Shown here: piece by piece, positions 8,305-16,619 of the stretch
Position numbering within the stretch: position 1 is the first letter of the stretch
Layout: every line of letters begins with the position of its first letter
Assembly (NCBI RefSeq): GCF_039535095.1
Contig: NZ_BAAAWN010000001.1
Location: 4,092,001 to 4,156,000 of the forward strand
DNA: 64,000 bases
DNA from: Arthrobacter ramosus
GTDB taxonomy: Bacteria > Actinomycetota > Actinomycetes > Actinomycetales > Micrococcaceae
Direction of reading: 5' to 3'
Notes under the pieces: model-generated
Seen by the model: the letters and a program-made list of their open reading frames with translations, nothing else
Told to the model about the DNA's origin: nothing
The model's database searches: none
Translations under genes and position numbers: made by a program

Positions 8305-9420
8305 ATGGTTCCGCCAGTGATGCCCGACCGCTACCCGTCCAAAACCCTCACAGCCGATACTTCCTCCTGTCCGCCGAGAGGGATTTCCGCAGCCTCCCGC
8401 TGGTCCTTCATGGTCGACGATCTCCTCCACAGCCGACGTCTGGCACCAAGGAACGACGAGACCCAGCAGTGGTGGACCCGATACACCTAAAGCTGCCCCA
8501 AAGTGAGGATTAGGGGCACCCTCCGAGTTTCAGAGCGGAATGTGGAGACCTGCGACTAACGCGGGGCTTCCCCATGGTCCAGGCCTGGCGTCGGCGGCTC
8601 GCCTGCCGTCGTGGCCTGGTTCTTTTCAGCCGGGACGTCACCCACACAGATGCGCGGGGCCGGGGCACCACGGGAATATCACCTGGGAGCCAAGCCGGCT
8701 TCTCAGGCGCTCAGGGGGCTACCGCCGGGGTTGCGGGCGGCGATCCCCACCGTCACCACCGGCGGGTGGCACAGAGTAGAAACTGATTGAATCATCGCGA
8801 AAGGGCACGCGCGTGCCCGTTCTTGAAGACTATTTCAGCCCGCGTCCGGGTCGCCCATTCGCTCGTGCAGTCCGCCGAAGAGTGCAACGCACTGTCCAAG
8901 GACCTGTTCTTTGCTTATGACGGCAAGGACGACGAGCGGATCGAGATGCTCAGGGTCCTTTCCTCGAGGCGTGGCGGGCTGTGACCCGCAACCTTCTAAC
9001 CGACACGCTGAAATCCGCAGTTATCACGGGCTCCCCGCCGGTGCGTCCCTGGGCTGTGGCCACCCTCGAATGGGACGGGCTGCGCTGCGAGCCCCTGTGA
9101 TGTTCCGTGGAGGAGGAGCTACCCGATCCGCTCGACGCTGCCGCCGCCTACGACGGCTTGCAACTATCTTCTTTCGACGAAGTGATGGCCGGCTACGAGG
9201 CGTGCCTGGTGCAACTGCACCAGCGGAGGCGCAATAACCAAGGATCAGACAGGCCCTAGTAGCCCGGAAGACCAGGCTCCTGGACCGCCCTCCCAACCAC
9301 GACGCGCGGTCGTTCCTGTTCCGACGTCCACCCCCTCGTAAAGAATTGAGGTAGCAACGGCGGGATCCGCACCCTCGGCCAGGTCCGGCTGCTAGCTATA
9401 CATCCCACGTCCGCTGGGCA
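8305..9420. other. Gene-poor, probably decayed stretch at the island's left end
   Basis: About 1.1 kb without a convincing gene. Several short open frames exist but none has both a good start and a recognisable protein. On the plus strand, segments such as SAEECNALSKDLFFAYDGKDDE (8860-8930) continue in a different frame as FLEAWRAVTRNLLTDTLK, then after a TGA as DEVMAGYEACLVQLHQRR (to about 9240). These have normal amino-acid composition and suggest one small gene broken by frameshifts and stops. No RNA or repeat other than the arm site was seen. Confidence 0.45.
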
Positions 9421-10368
9421 CTACCGATTCAAGTCGGCCAGGCGGTTGCTAGCTTTCAGGAGAAAGACGATTAGCGAACCCATCCGGGCGAAAAGGTAGT
9501 CCTGCGCCTCCTCGGGCACCGGGTGCTTGTCGGTCTCGTGATGACGGATCATGAACTGGTTGCCCACAGCCGTAAGAGCAATCATCTCGGCGCTGGTGAC
9601 CGCACGGAACTCGGCACTGGTGATATTGTCCAGCAGCACATTGGAGCTCTGCTTCTTGTTACCGGAGACGTCTACTGTCTTCAGTCGTTCAAAGCCATCC
9701 CAAAGCTTTTCTAGGGCCAGCGCCCTGTCGTCTTCCTTCCGGGAGAGATAGAGACCCTTGGCCTGCACCAGGAGCCCGTCCAGCGTCGAATCACCGCTTG
9801 CCGGCGCCATCTGTCCGATAACCTGCTGCACCTCAGGGCTTCCGATACGGACAATCCGCCCTCCAGCGTCCAACTCGTACATTGTTCCTCCACGCCGAAG
9901 GATCTGATTGACCTCGTCGCGAAACTCCTTTCGGCCTGGAGCTTCAGCAAAGTCCAGTTCGAAGTGCTTCATGTATTCGTGCCACCGGCCTGGAATAGGC
10001 CTCGCAACCCGGGTCGCCGCGTATTCCGTCAAGTCCAACAGGACTCCGTCAGACTGTGTCTCCTGGAACCCAAAAGGCGACGACGCTACTTTGAACTCGG
10101 GGATCACCGCTCGCACATTGCTCCACAGCGCATCCAGATCGGTACCGCTGATTGTGTTGCCGTCGACACAGTGTTCGGGAAAATGCTGAGCGAGCCAATG
10201 CGCCCGCGCTTTGGACCTAAACAAGCTGTAAAGGCCCTCGGCGGTCGCCTTAGGAAGCGTGTCGTGCGTCCGAGGAACCGGGCCGTTCATACGGTCCGTG
10301 TAGAAATCAGAGGGTGTCATCCGCTTATTGTCGCAGCTCCGGAAAAGTTCCCATGACCGGTGTCTCAT
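9421..10368 (-). CDS. Hypothetical protein, possible abortive-infection-type C-terminus
   Basis: A 315-residue soluble protein with no named domain that I can assign with confidence. The first part contains SDFYTDRMNGPVPR and the last part NQFMIRHHETDKHPVPEEA followed by a helical, hydrophobic end. Proteins with this layout (SDR-x-x-GP near the start, RHHET near the end) occur scattered through bacterial genomes, often in accessory DNA, and the helical C-terminus with RHHE recalls abortive-infection/HEPN-like regions; this is inference. The ATG at 10366-10368 overlaps the TGA of the upstream gene (ATGA), which implies translational coupling with the frameshifted membrane protein. A second ATG at 10320 is less well placed. 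It forms a minus-strand run with the membrane protein and the kinase gene. Confidence 0.6.
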   Translation of the reverse strand: MRHRSWELFRSCDNKRMTPSDFYTDRMNGPVPRTHDTLPKATAEGLYSLFRSKARAHWLAQHFPEHCVDGNTISGTDLDALWSNVRAVIPEFKVASSPFGFQETQSDGVLLDLTEYAATRVARPIPGRWHEYMKHFELDFAEAPGRKEFRDEVNQILRRGGTMYELDAGGRIVRIGSPEVQQVIGQMAPASGDSTLDGLLVQAKGLYLSRKEDDRALALEKLWDGFERLKTVDVSGNKKQSSNVLLDNITSAEFRAVTSAEMIALTAVGNQFMIRHHETDKHPVPEEAQDYLFARMGSLIVFLLKASNRLADLNR

Positions 10369-11026
10369 TTCCTGGCGGCTTCCATTTCACTCAGTATCGA
10401 TTCGCGGGTATCGGTGCCTGAATGGCGCCATTCATCGACGTAGTTCAAGAGCCTCCCCCACGAGTCCACTTCCCTTTCTGCCCGGTGCTCTCTTTCGTCA
10501 CGAGTTTCCGGTTCGGGCGTAGGACCTCCTGCTTGCGCAACGTCATTCGCACACGCGGCAACGGACTCTAAGAGGTCCAGAGGCTCATTCTCCTGGGCAT
10601 CCAATCGTGCTGCTGCAATCAGGGCAAGCAGAGAAGAGACTGGAGGGTGTGCTGGCACGGCTACACCTGGCCCACCGCGTCCCAAATTAAGCATGTTCGC
10701 CCTGACACCAGCATCGTGGGCTCTCAGCGCTTCTATTCGTTGCGAGATCCCACGTAGAGATCTTTGAGGGCAGCGTCGAACCTTAGCTGTTGCTCGAAAT
10801 TCACCCGATCTGACTCAGCGTTTACCCGAGCGGCCTCGGAGCTCTTAGCAATGTTTCGCGCCTGCGAGGCGATGACAACAGACACTATCGCAACTGAGAG
10901 AGACGCCAGGGCGGCGAACAAAGGGGTGACGATCCCTGTCCAAGTGAGGAACGAGTCGTCGTCGGAGAGCTTCATTGGGAATCCGACAAAATTGTATACG
11001 GCGCCAAGAAAAATAACGGGGTACAT
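10365..11026 (-). pseudogene. Single-TM hypothetical protein split by a frameshift
   Basis: Two adjacent minus-strand frames are parts of one protein of about 220 residues. The first (from 11026) contains a membrane segment IVTPLFAALASLSVAIVSVVIA followed by a charged helix ending FDAALKDLYVG. In the next frame the text continues ISQRIEALRAHDAGVRANMLNLGRG and then the soluble C-terminus. The switch is at a GGG near 10750; one additional G would join the frames. The topology is a short N-terminus, one helix, then a coiled or helical cytoplasmic part. It is coupled by ATGA to the gene at 9421. Function unknown; mutation and sequencing error are both possible. Confidence 0.72.
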
Positions 11027-11203
11027 CTAGCAAGACTATCCAGCACCCGCAACGGCCGCGCGAGTAAATCGCGCACCGGAAACATCCCAACTACAACCGT
11101 CCCACTTTCTTAGAACCGGAACACCCGGTAGGCGCGTAGGAGAGTCTGGAGCACCGTGTTGAACTCCATGCGCCCGGCCGACGGGATTCCTTGTATCTGA
11201 GGA

Positions 11204-12715
11204 TCAAACTTCCGTAAGGCCCATCACCTCATTGATGATCTCGTTCAAAATCTTGTATCGAGCTTCCAAGTTCAGGTCTGTGCAACGTCGAACGACACGG
11301 CCGAGGTTTTCTCCCCGAACGTGGGGCGCCTTGCGTCCTGTGAAGATAAAAGAAAGGACATGCCCGACAGCGTAGATTTCGTTAGCTAGTGAATAATCCT
11401 TAAAGCTGTCCAGTGTGGGATCAAGGATTGTCCCTTTCATTTCAGTGCCTGTCCGGGTCAACAGCGACTTTTGGGTCTTGTGTAGCCCAAAATCAGACAG
11501 TTTCACTTGAACAACGCCCGCGTCGTACGTCTTGACCAGAACGTTCGTAAAGCTCAAATCTCGATGCAGGACTTCTTTGACGGCAAGGTAACTGATTCCA
11601 TAAAGGAACTGCAGGGCGATGCGTTTACGTTTCGCAAAGCCAAAGTTGTCCTTGTTATTGTTTTCCTCGATGTACTTGCCCAGTGCGTAGTCGCAGTACT
11701 CCATGGCGTAGCTGTTGTCAGACTCGTTGTATCGGTACACAGTCAGCACGTACGGGGAACTGAGGCTGGCGAGGACGTCGAACTCAGCCCTAAACCTGGC
11801 CAGCTCTGTTGCGTTCAGTGTCCGGCGAGCCCTTTTCACGGCTACATGCATGCCGTACTCATCGTCCTTGTACTTGTACACGTGCGCGTAGGATCCCTCA
11901 CCAATGGACTTGAGAGCGTAGTCACGTCCAGATTTTTCTAGCCGGGCTATGGTGCTTTGAAGGTTTCGCCATGCATAGAGCGGACGGCCGCTGACAGTGG
12001 ACTTCTCGTAAAGCTCGTATCCATCCGGCCTCAGTGCCTCGTTGAGACCGCCAACAAGAGCAGCAACTTCTTCTGGGTTGGTACGGACTGCTGGATGCAG
12101 CATTTCTGCAAGGAACCTCAACAGCATGCCATCAGAGGACAACTCGAACCTAGAATCGTTGAACACCCAGTCGAAGTCCCAGTCGTCATTGTTGACGCAA
12201 TGCTGCCAAACATCCAGCTCGGCATTCTCGAATCGTGGGTCTTCACTCGGCATCGCCGCGAGATCGTAGAGTCTCCTCAAAAACTCGGGTGGATCAAATC
12301 GCCCGGCCCAGTTTCGGCCTCCAGACGTCTTCTCTAAATACTCCAAAATTCGAGTCCGAGTCACCTCGGTGATCCTGTTACCCGCTCCGACGTATTCAAT
12401 CCGGCCAGCTTTACCCACCCGAAATCCCTCGCGGATCAACAATCCAGCAAGCCTTTCGCGGTCGTCAGGCGTGGCCATGGCAATAGCCCCCTCATAGACC
12501 CTGAGCACTCTTGAAACGTGCTCCCAATCTGACCATCGCACCGAAGCTTCATAATCAGACCAAAGAGACATTCGCACGCCGCTGAAGGACTGACCCGACC
12601 CGGGAGCGAATCCCTCGTCCTGCCACATCCTCTCGATGTCATGCATGACAATCCCCCGCGCCTGCTCACGAAAAGCGCTTCGCAGCCGTGCAGGAATGTA
12701 TTCGATAGAAGCCAT
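11204..12715 (-). CDS. AbiJ_NTD3-like domain fused to a Ser/Thr protein kinase
   Basis: A 503-residue two-part protein. Residues about 115-215 match the shape of the AbiJ N-terminal domain 3: ILEYLEKTSG, then PEFLRRLYDLAAMPSEDPRF, then QHCVNNDDWDFDWVFNDSRF and FLAEMLHPAVR. Residues about 268-503 are a eukaryotic-type kinase: glycine loop GEGSYAHV (272-279), ATP lysine in VAVK (294), catalytic HRDLSFTN (384-391) and SDFG (407-410). No transmembrane or PASTA region is present, unlike housekeeping PknB. The start ATG 12715 is chosen over an upstream TTG frame. AbiJ-type domains are known from abortive-infection proteins, so a role in phage defence is likely but inferred. The gene is divergent from the HhH-type gene at 12899 and lies in the island cargo. 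Confidence 0.8.
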   Translation of the reverse strand: MASIEYIPARLRSAFREQARGIVMHDIERMWQDEGFAPGSGQSFSGVRMSLWSDYEASVRWSDWEHVSRVLRVYEGAIAMATPDDRERLAGLLIREGFRVGKAGRIEYVGAGNRITEVTRTRILEYLEKTSGGRNWAGRFDPPEFLRRLYDLAAMPSEDPRFENAELDVWQHCVNNDDWDFDWVFNDSRFELSSDGMLLRFLAEMLHPAVRTNPEEVAALVGGLNEALRPDGYELYEKSTVSGRPLYAWRNLQSTIARLEKSGRDYALKSIGEGSYAHVYKYKDDEYGMHVAVKRARRTLNATELARFRAEFDVLASLSSPYVLTVYRYNESDNSYAMEYCDYALGKYIEENNNKDNFGFAKRKRIALQFLYGISYLAVKEVLHRDLSFTNVLVKTYDAGVVQVKLSDFGLHKTQKSLLTRTGTEMKGTILDPTLDSFKDYSLANEIYAVGHVLSFIFTGRKAPHVRGENLGRVVRRCTDLNLEARYKILNEIINEVMGLTEV

Positions 12716-12898
12716 ACTTGATTCTCTCAACCCACGCTGAGCTGTGCGGACGACGGCGCGCTGGGACGCCGTCCCACTTCCTTGGGACTGGGACAATCCC
12801 AGCATCGGGCTCCCCCGCACTGGCCCGCATATTCATCTTCTGCCACGCCTGCTCGTCACGGCCGGACGACTGGCAACGTGTGTGGCATGCTTCCAGCT

Positions 12899-13504
12899 AT
12901 GGACGAGCAGGACGAAACGCCCCACGCCGTGGACGACTCGCAGGTCTGGGAGACACTTCGCGCAGCCCACGGCGCCTATTTGGCGGCTACATCGCCGGCA
13001 TACGACCAAGTGCTCAAGGAAGTCGCTGACCGAATTCAGGCGAGCGGCAGCATCGGTAAGGCCGATATCGGGACCCTGCTGTTCTGGAAGCGCCTCCGTG
13101 CAAATACTCCCTGGGTCAACGATCTGATGACATGGCAAGAACCGAAAGTGCGGGCGGTGACGGAGAAGGCGGTGCGCGCCGTTACCGACGTCTCGCTCTC
13201 CGTACCTCAAGCGGCTACGGCTGGTCGGGGGGAGCTGAAGCCGTTGCCTGGCTTCAGAACAGGGGACGCACTAGCATCAGCTCTCCTGCTGGCAGCAGCA
13301 CCCGAGCGCATGGCTGTGTACGACCGGCGCGCCCGAGCTGGATTGAACATTTTGCATCGTCCGCTCTTGCGCGGCAGGTACGGGCGCTACATGGAGTTGG
13401 TAGAAGAACTGCGGTCGATCGCGAAGCAGCATGGGAACGCCTGGACTGCGAGAGATGTCGACGTTGCGCTCTACTGGCTCGGCGGCCCTAAGTCGCAGTC
13501 CTGA
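12899..13504 (+). CDS. HhH/DNA-glycosylase-fold-like hypothetical protein
   Basis: About 201 residues from ATG 12899 (an ATG 12 bases upstream is also possible). The middle part LPGFRTGDALASALLLAAAPERMAVYDRRA follows the pattern of helix-hairpin-helix glycosylase-fold proteins, where a PG-F/V-G loop is followed by ASA-x-L and a D-x-R strand. The C-terminus ends RDVDVALYWLGG. The usual catalytic lysine is not evident, so it may be an enzyme-dead or unrelated member. Its 3' end overlaps the 5' end of the recombinase gene by up to 74 bases. Function unknown; it sits among defence-like cargo. Confidence 0.55.
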   Translation: MDEQDETPHAVDDSQVWETLRAAHGAYLAATSPAYDQVLKEVADRIQASGSIGKADIGTLLFWKRLRANTPWVNDLMTWQEPKVRAVTEKAVRAVTDVSLSVPQAATAGRGELKPLPGFRTGDALASALLLAAAPERMAVYDRRARAGLNILHRPLLRGRYGRYMELVEELRSIAKQHGNAWTARDVDVALYWLGGPKSQS

Positions 13505-14126
13505 ATCAACCAAAGGCGTCTCCCTGATCGGATTCGCGCGGATCTCCACCGTAGAGCAAAACCCTAACCACCAAACAGATGCACTGATCTGTGCTGGCGT
13601 CGACCCTGAAAACATCTACATCGATCACGCCAGTGGCGCCAAAGCCAGCAGGCCCGAGCTTGATAAAGCGCTCGCGTCGGCCAACCGACCCGGCGACCAG
13701 CTCGTCTTCACCCGCCTCAACCGGCTCGGACGCTCGGTACTGCACCTTGTCACTCTCGGGGCGGGCCTTCGGGAACGAGGCGTGGGCTTGCGTGTCCTGG
13801 AGCAAGGCATCGACACCGCCACCGCGGAAGGACGGGCGATGTTCGGGATGCTCGCCGTCCTGGCTGAACTCCAGCGCGAGCTCATTATCGGCAATACCCG
13901 CGACGGACTCGCGGCCGCCCGCGCCCGGGGAAAAAGCGGAGGCCGACGTCCGAAACTGACGCCCGACCAAGCCAATCACGCCGAACAGCTCTACGACGCC
14001 GGGAGCCACACCGTCCAACGCATTGCCGACCTGCTTCAAGTCCCGCGCTCAACGATCTACGGACACCTCAACAAAAGCAGCATCGGCCGCCAGCTTGTGC
14101 CATCAAAGCCCAAGGGCACAGCATAA
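13431..14126 (+). CDS. Serine recombinase (resolvase/invertase family)
   Basis: A small serine recombinase. The catalytic serine lies in LIGFARISTVEQN, followed by QLVFTRLNRLGRSVLHLV, ERGVGLRVLEQGIDTATAEGR and ELQRELIIGNTRDGLAAARARG, all resolvase hallmarks. A C-terminal helix-turn-helix contains RIADLLQVPRSTIYGHLNK. The core protein is about 195 residues. The open frame begins with ATG 13431 or 13455, which would add a non-conserved leader overlapping the previous gene; the conserved region begins near 13525 with no ATG, so the start is unsure. It may invert or resolve DNA in the island or be a leftover of an inserted element; no obvious flanking inverted repeats were seen. Confidence 0.85.
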   Translation: MGTPGLREMSTLRSTGSAALSRSPESTKGVSLIGFARISTVEQNPNHQTDALICAGVDPENIYIDHASGAKASRPELDKALASANRPGDQLVFTRLNRLGRSVLHLVTLGAGLRERGVGLRVLEQGIDTATAEGRAMFGMLAVLAELQRELIIGNTRDGLAAARARGKSGGRRPKLTPDQANHAEQLYDAGSHTVQRIADLLQVPRSTIYGHLNKSSIGRQLVPSKPKGTA

Positions 14127-14296
14127 TTTGCCGCCCTTCTCACGCCACTTGCGCCCGGCGAGGAACTATGATTGGGCCCTATGCCTCGGCCAACTGCAGT
14201 CATGGGGCCTTATATGGGGAAGAGCCTAAGAAGCGTGATCAGAACGATATGTCGAAGCTTTGGTGCGTGTGATACCTTGAAAGCGGTTGTTCAGTT

Positions 14297-14665
14297 ATGA
14301 CTGAACACGAACACTGTAAGCGACTGTTGCCAGATTGCGACACCGTTCTGGCGATGGTTCGTAGGTCGGGGGCATGCGATGCAGAGGAATTCCTGGGCAG
14401 TTTGGACCGGCGGTTTCAAGCGAAGTACCTTCGGTACTTCGAGCGTCTACGCGACCATCACAACATCAAAAGCCCAGAAAATCTTCGACACCTTGCCAAA
14501 CGCGACGAGCTCGATATCTTCGAGCTTAAAGCGGACAAGTACAGGCTGTATCTGATCCGGTACCACGTAACTTGGTACGCGACTCATGGGCGGCCCAAGC
14601 CGGCCGATAGCAGAGTGAATAGGGAAATCCAGAAGGCTGTCAACATCTTCTGGGAGTGGAATTGA
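14297..14665 (+). CDS. RelE/HigB-like toxin of a TAC-type module
   Basis: A 122-residue protein resembling RelE/HigB (Gp49-like) ribosome-dependent mRNase toxins. It shows the family order: helical N-terminus, KYLRYFERLRDHHNIKSPENLRHL, then the beta core ELDIFELKADKYRLYLIRYHV, and the end THGRPKPADSRVNREIQKA, which matches the K-x-x-x-P-x-x-EI-x-x-A ending of the family. The next gene is an XRE-type antitoxin 14 bases downstream and the third gene overlaps that one, giving the toxin-first order typical of HigBA. Toxin activity is inferred from family and context. Confidence 0.75.
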   Translation: MTEHEHCKRLLPDCDTVLAMVRRSGACDAEEFLGSLDRRFQAKYLRYFERLRDHHNIKSPENLRHLAKRDELDIFELKADKYRLYLIRYHVTWYATHGRPKPADSRVNREIQKAVNIFWEWN

Positions 14666-14679
14666 AGGGGAGGGGCAAT

Positions 14680-15084
14680 ATGGAGACCTCAAACGTCTTC
14701 CCTGTCGGGGACGCCACGTTTCAGGCGGTTTACGCCGAGGAAGCCGCGATGGTGGATGCTAGTGAGCTGATTGCCCTCGCGATGGAAAAGGCACAGGTCG
14801 GTCGCTCTGATCTAGCAAGATTACTGAGAGTTCCCCGCAGTGAAATCACGGCCAGACTCTCGGGAGACCGCAACATCACAGTTCGAAATCTAGCCAAGAC
14901 ACTGCATGTTCTGGGCGCGCGCCTGGCGCTCGACATCGAAGTCGAGGAGCCAGTTACTACTCCTTCCCGCGGACAATTGATTCGAGACGCCTATATCAAC
15001 AGCGGCGGACCTCGAACCCGGCACGTCCACGAAACTCACCAGAATGTGGACCGTATCAAGGACTTGGTGCGGCCGAGACCATGA
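14680..15084 (+). CDS. XRE-type antitoxin with C-terminal extension
   Basis: A 134-residue HTH protein. Residues about 27-85 form an XRE/Cro helix-turn-helix (SELIALAMEKAQVGRSDLAR, then SGDRNITVRNLAKTLHVLG). About 45 residues follow, from PVTTPSRGQLIRDAY to the end, that are polar and not part of the HTH. In toxin-antitoxin-chaperone systems such a tail is the chaperone-addiction segment that makes the antitoxin need its SecB-like partner; whether this tail does so is inferred. ATG 14680 is preferred over GTG 14656 because of the strong AGGGGAGGGG site. The stop overlaps the next start as ATGA. Confidence 0.78.
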   Translation: METSNVFPVGDATFQAVYAEEAAMVDASELIALAMEKAQVGRSDLARLLRVPRSEITARLSGDRNITVRNLAKTLHVLGARLALDIEVEEPVTTPSRGQLIRDAYINSGGPRTRHVHETHQNVDRIKDLVRPRP

Positions 15085-15563
15085 CTGAATTCAATAGGGC
15101 CTTCATTCTCGTGGACCCCAAAGTCCTCAGCGTGGAGGCACATTCCGACCATGAAGCAGAGGACCACTTGCAGTGGACGGCCGCCTACTCCAAGGAAGAA
15201 GTCGTTGAAGCCGGTCGGGTAGTTATCGGCACATTACATGGCGCAAACAAGGAAGCCGGTTTCACCGTTACTATCGGTTCTCTCTTCTTGGATACCGGGG
15301 CTGCTGAAACTGATAGGGACTATGCCTTGGCAGTCGAGGGCTCTGAGGCCCTAGAAACCCTTTACGATTTTTGCCGCCAGCAAGCGGGCATCATCATTGG
15401 CATGCTCGGGTTGAACGAAAAGTTTGACATCCCGTGGAAGGCTCCAGAAATTGAGGTCACCATCCTCGAGGAACGAACTAGCAGCGATGACGACACTACT
15501 CAGGGTGAGCATCGCTCATTAGAGGCAACTGCCACTCCCCATGTCGAGGAGGACGTGGTCTAG
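15081..15563 (+). CDS. SecB-like chaperone candidate of the TAC module
   Basis: A 160-residue acidic protein directly coupled (ATGA overlap) to the antitoxin. Its pattern agrees with SecB-like proteins: beta strands AFILVDPKVLSVEAHSDHE and FTVTIGSLFLDTG, then a helix ALETLYDFCRQQAGIIIGMLG, then a FDIPWKAPEIEV ending like the SecB P-rich C-terminal loop. The last 30 residues are an acidic, Thr/Ser-rich tail. By position it is the third gene of a toxin-antitoxin-chaperone operon like higB-higA-Rv1957 of Mycobacterium. The resemblance is at the level of fold pattern, not strong identity, so it could also be an unrelated third TA protein. Confidence 0.5.
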   Translation: MTEFNRAFILVDPKVLSVEAHSDHEAEDHLQWTAAYSKEEVVEAGRVVIGTLHGANKEAGFTVTIGSLFLDTGAAETDRDYALAVEGSEALETLYDFCRQQAGIIIGMLGLNEKFDIPWKAPEIEVTILEERTSSDDDTTQGEHRSLEATATPHVEEDVV

Positions 15564-15638
15564 TCTCTGACTTCAGGTGACCCGGCCAAATCTCAGTTTG
15601 GTCGGGTCCGTGTCTGACGCCCTATTCTTGGCGAATGA

Positions 15639-15890
15639 GCCCATTTCGGCCTGCCCGATTCGCACGGTTTTCCTGACCTGCTCTCAAGCAAAAGCTGGCC
15701 GGAGGGAATTGTTTGGCACTATACGAATGCCGCAGGCTTGGCCGGGATCATCCGGGAGAAAGTCCTCTGGGCCAGCTCGACGGCGTTCATGAACGACCAA
15801 CATGAACTGCGCACAGGTGCGGAGTTGCTCCAAAGCCTCATAAATAAGCACCAGCATTACCTGGCCCCTGATACGTCGCCGTGCATTTGA
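15639..15890 (+). pseudogene. Remnant of a DUF2971 protein
   Basis: An 84-codon open stretch without a start codon encodes IVWHYTNAAGLAGIIREKVL followed by WASSTAFMNDQHELRTG. This is the distinctive N-terminal block of DUF2971 proteins (HYT near the start, W-A-S/T, then MND-x-x-E). A stop at 15888-15890 ends it after about 60 conserved residues, while the family is usually 220-300 residues. No continuation was found in other frames. The rest of 15564-16154 shows no convincing gene. Confidence 0.65.
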
Positions 15891-16154
15891 TCGTGCGGGT
15901 CCTACGTACGTAGTCGTGACCAGCAATTGTGCGGAGTGGCGAGCGGGCCATCGCAGCACGGTGATCGACCGGCTTACGGGCAGCCTCAGGAAAGGCAAGA
16001 AGGGGAAGGCCATGCGCGAAATAGTGTGCATTTGTGTCCCGCGCGTCGCAACTTCGTTGAGCCGCAGGAAGATTGACGCGTGCGATAGTTGCGGCATGAA
16101 GCCGGGGAACGGATTGTCTGCCGGGCGTGTTCCAGTACCCCCGACGAGGGGCGC

Positions 16155-16448
16155 ATGTCTGTGAAGCACCCACTTCTACCGCAGGGTCTGCCTCATGAGA
16201 CGAAGTGCTACGTGTGCATTGATGTCTTCGACGGAATTAGGCCGGTGCTCTATGTCGCCCGGCCAGACGGGGATTGGTGCGCGCTCTGCGGAGATGAGCA
16301 TCCAGATGATGCGGGCGTGTACCGAGTCGTTGGCATCGGCCATGTAATCGATAGGGACCCGTCAGTCTCTGAGGTCCTCGACCTAGGCCCGAACGAAGAA
16401 GCGGAGCGATCCGCATTGGGAGAACAGTGGGCTCGGTCAAGCTTCTAG
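16155..16448 (+). CDS. Small hypothetical protein with two CxxC knuckles
   Basis: A 97-residue protein starting at ATG 16155, with a GAGG site about 5 bases upstream. The sequence HETKCYVCIDVFDG and later GDWCALCGDEH gives two CxxC pairs about 25 residues apart, suggesting a bound zinc ion. The C-terminal half is acidic and ends AERSALGEQWARSSF. Similar small cysteine-pair proteins are found as single cargo genes in bacterial accessory regions. No function can be given. Confidence 0.6.
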   Translation: MSVKHPLLPQGLPHETKCYVCIDVFDGIRPVLYVARPDGDWCALCGDEHPDDAGVYRVVGIGHVIDRDPSVSEVLDLGPNEEAERSALGEQWARSSF

Positions 16449-16619
16449 GGCCTGTCAAACGCACCGCCGATTAGGATCGTCCTCGGAGCGAACTGTGTCG
16501 CGTTCGCAGAGGGATGCTCAAATGAAACTGGCCGGCGCTCTGCGCTGGACAGGCCGTCTGTGAAATTCGTCGGGCTCTGAGGTCGGTGATGGTTGTGTGG
16601 TCGTGTTTATGCTGTCTTC

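Noticed and set aside
13431..14126. Insertion sequence around the serine recombinase
   Set aside because: No terminal inverted repeats or target-site duplication could be seen, and no second transposition protein is present.
15684..16169. 161-codon minus-strand frame
   Set aside because: No domain, no ribosome-binding site, and the plus strand holds a recognisable DUF2971 remnant in the same place.
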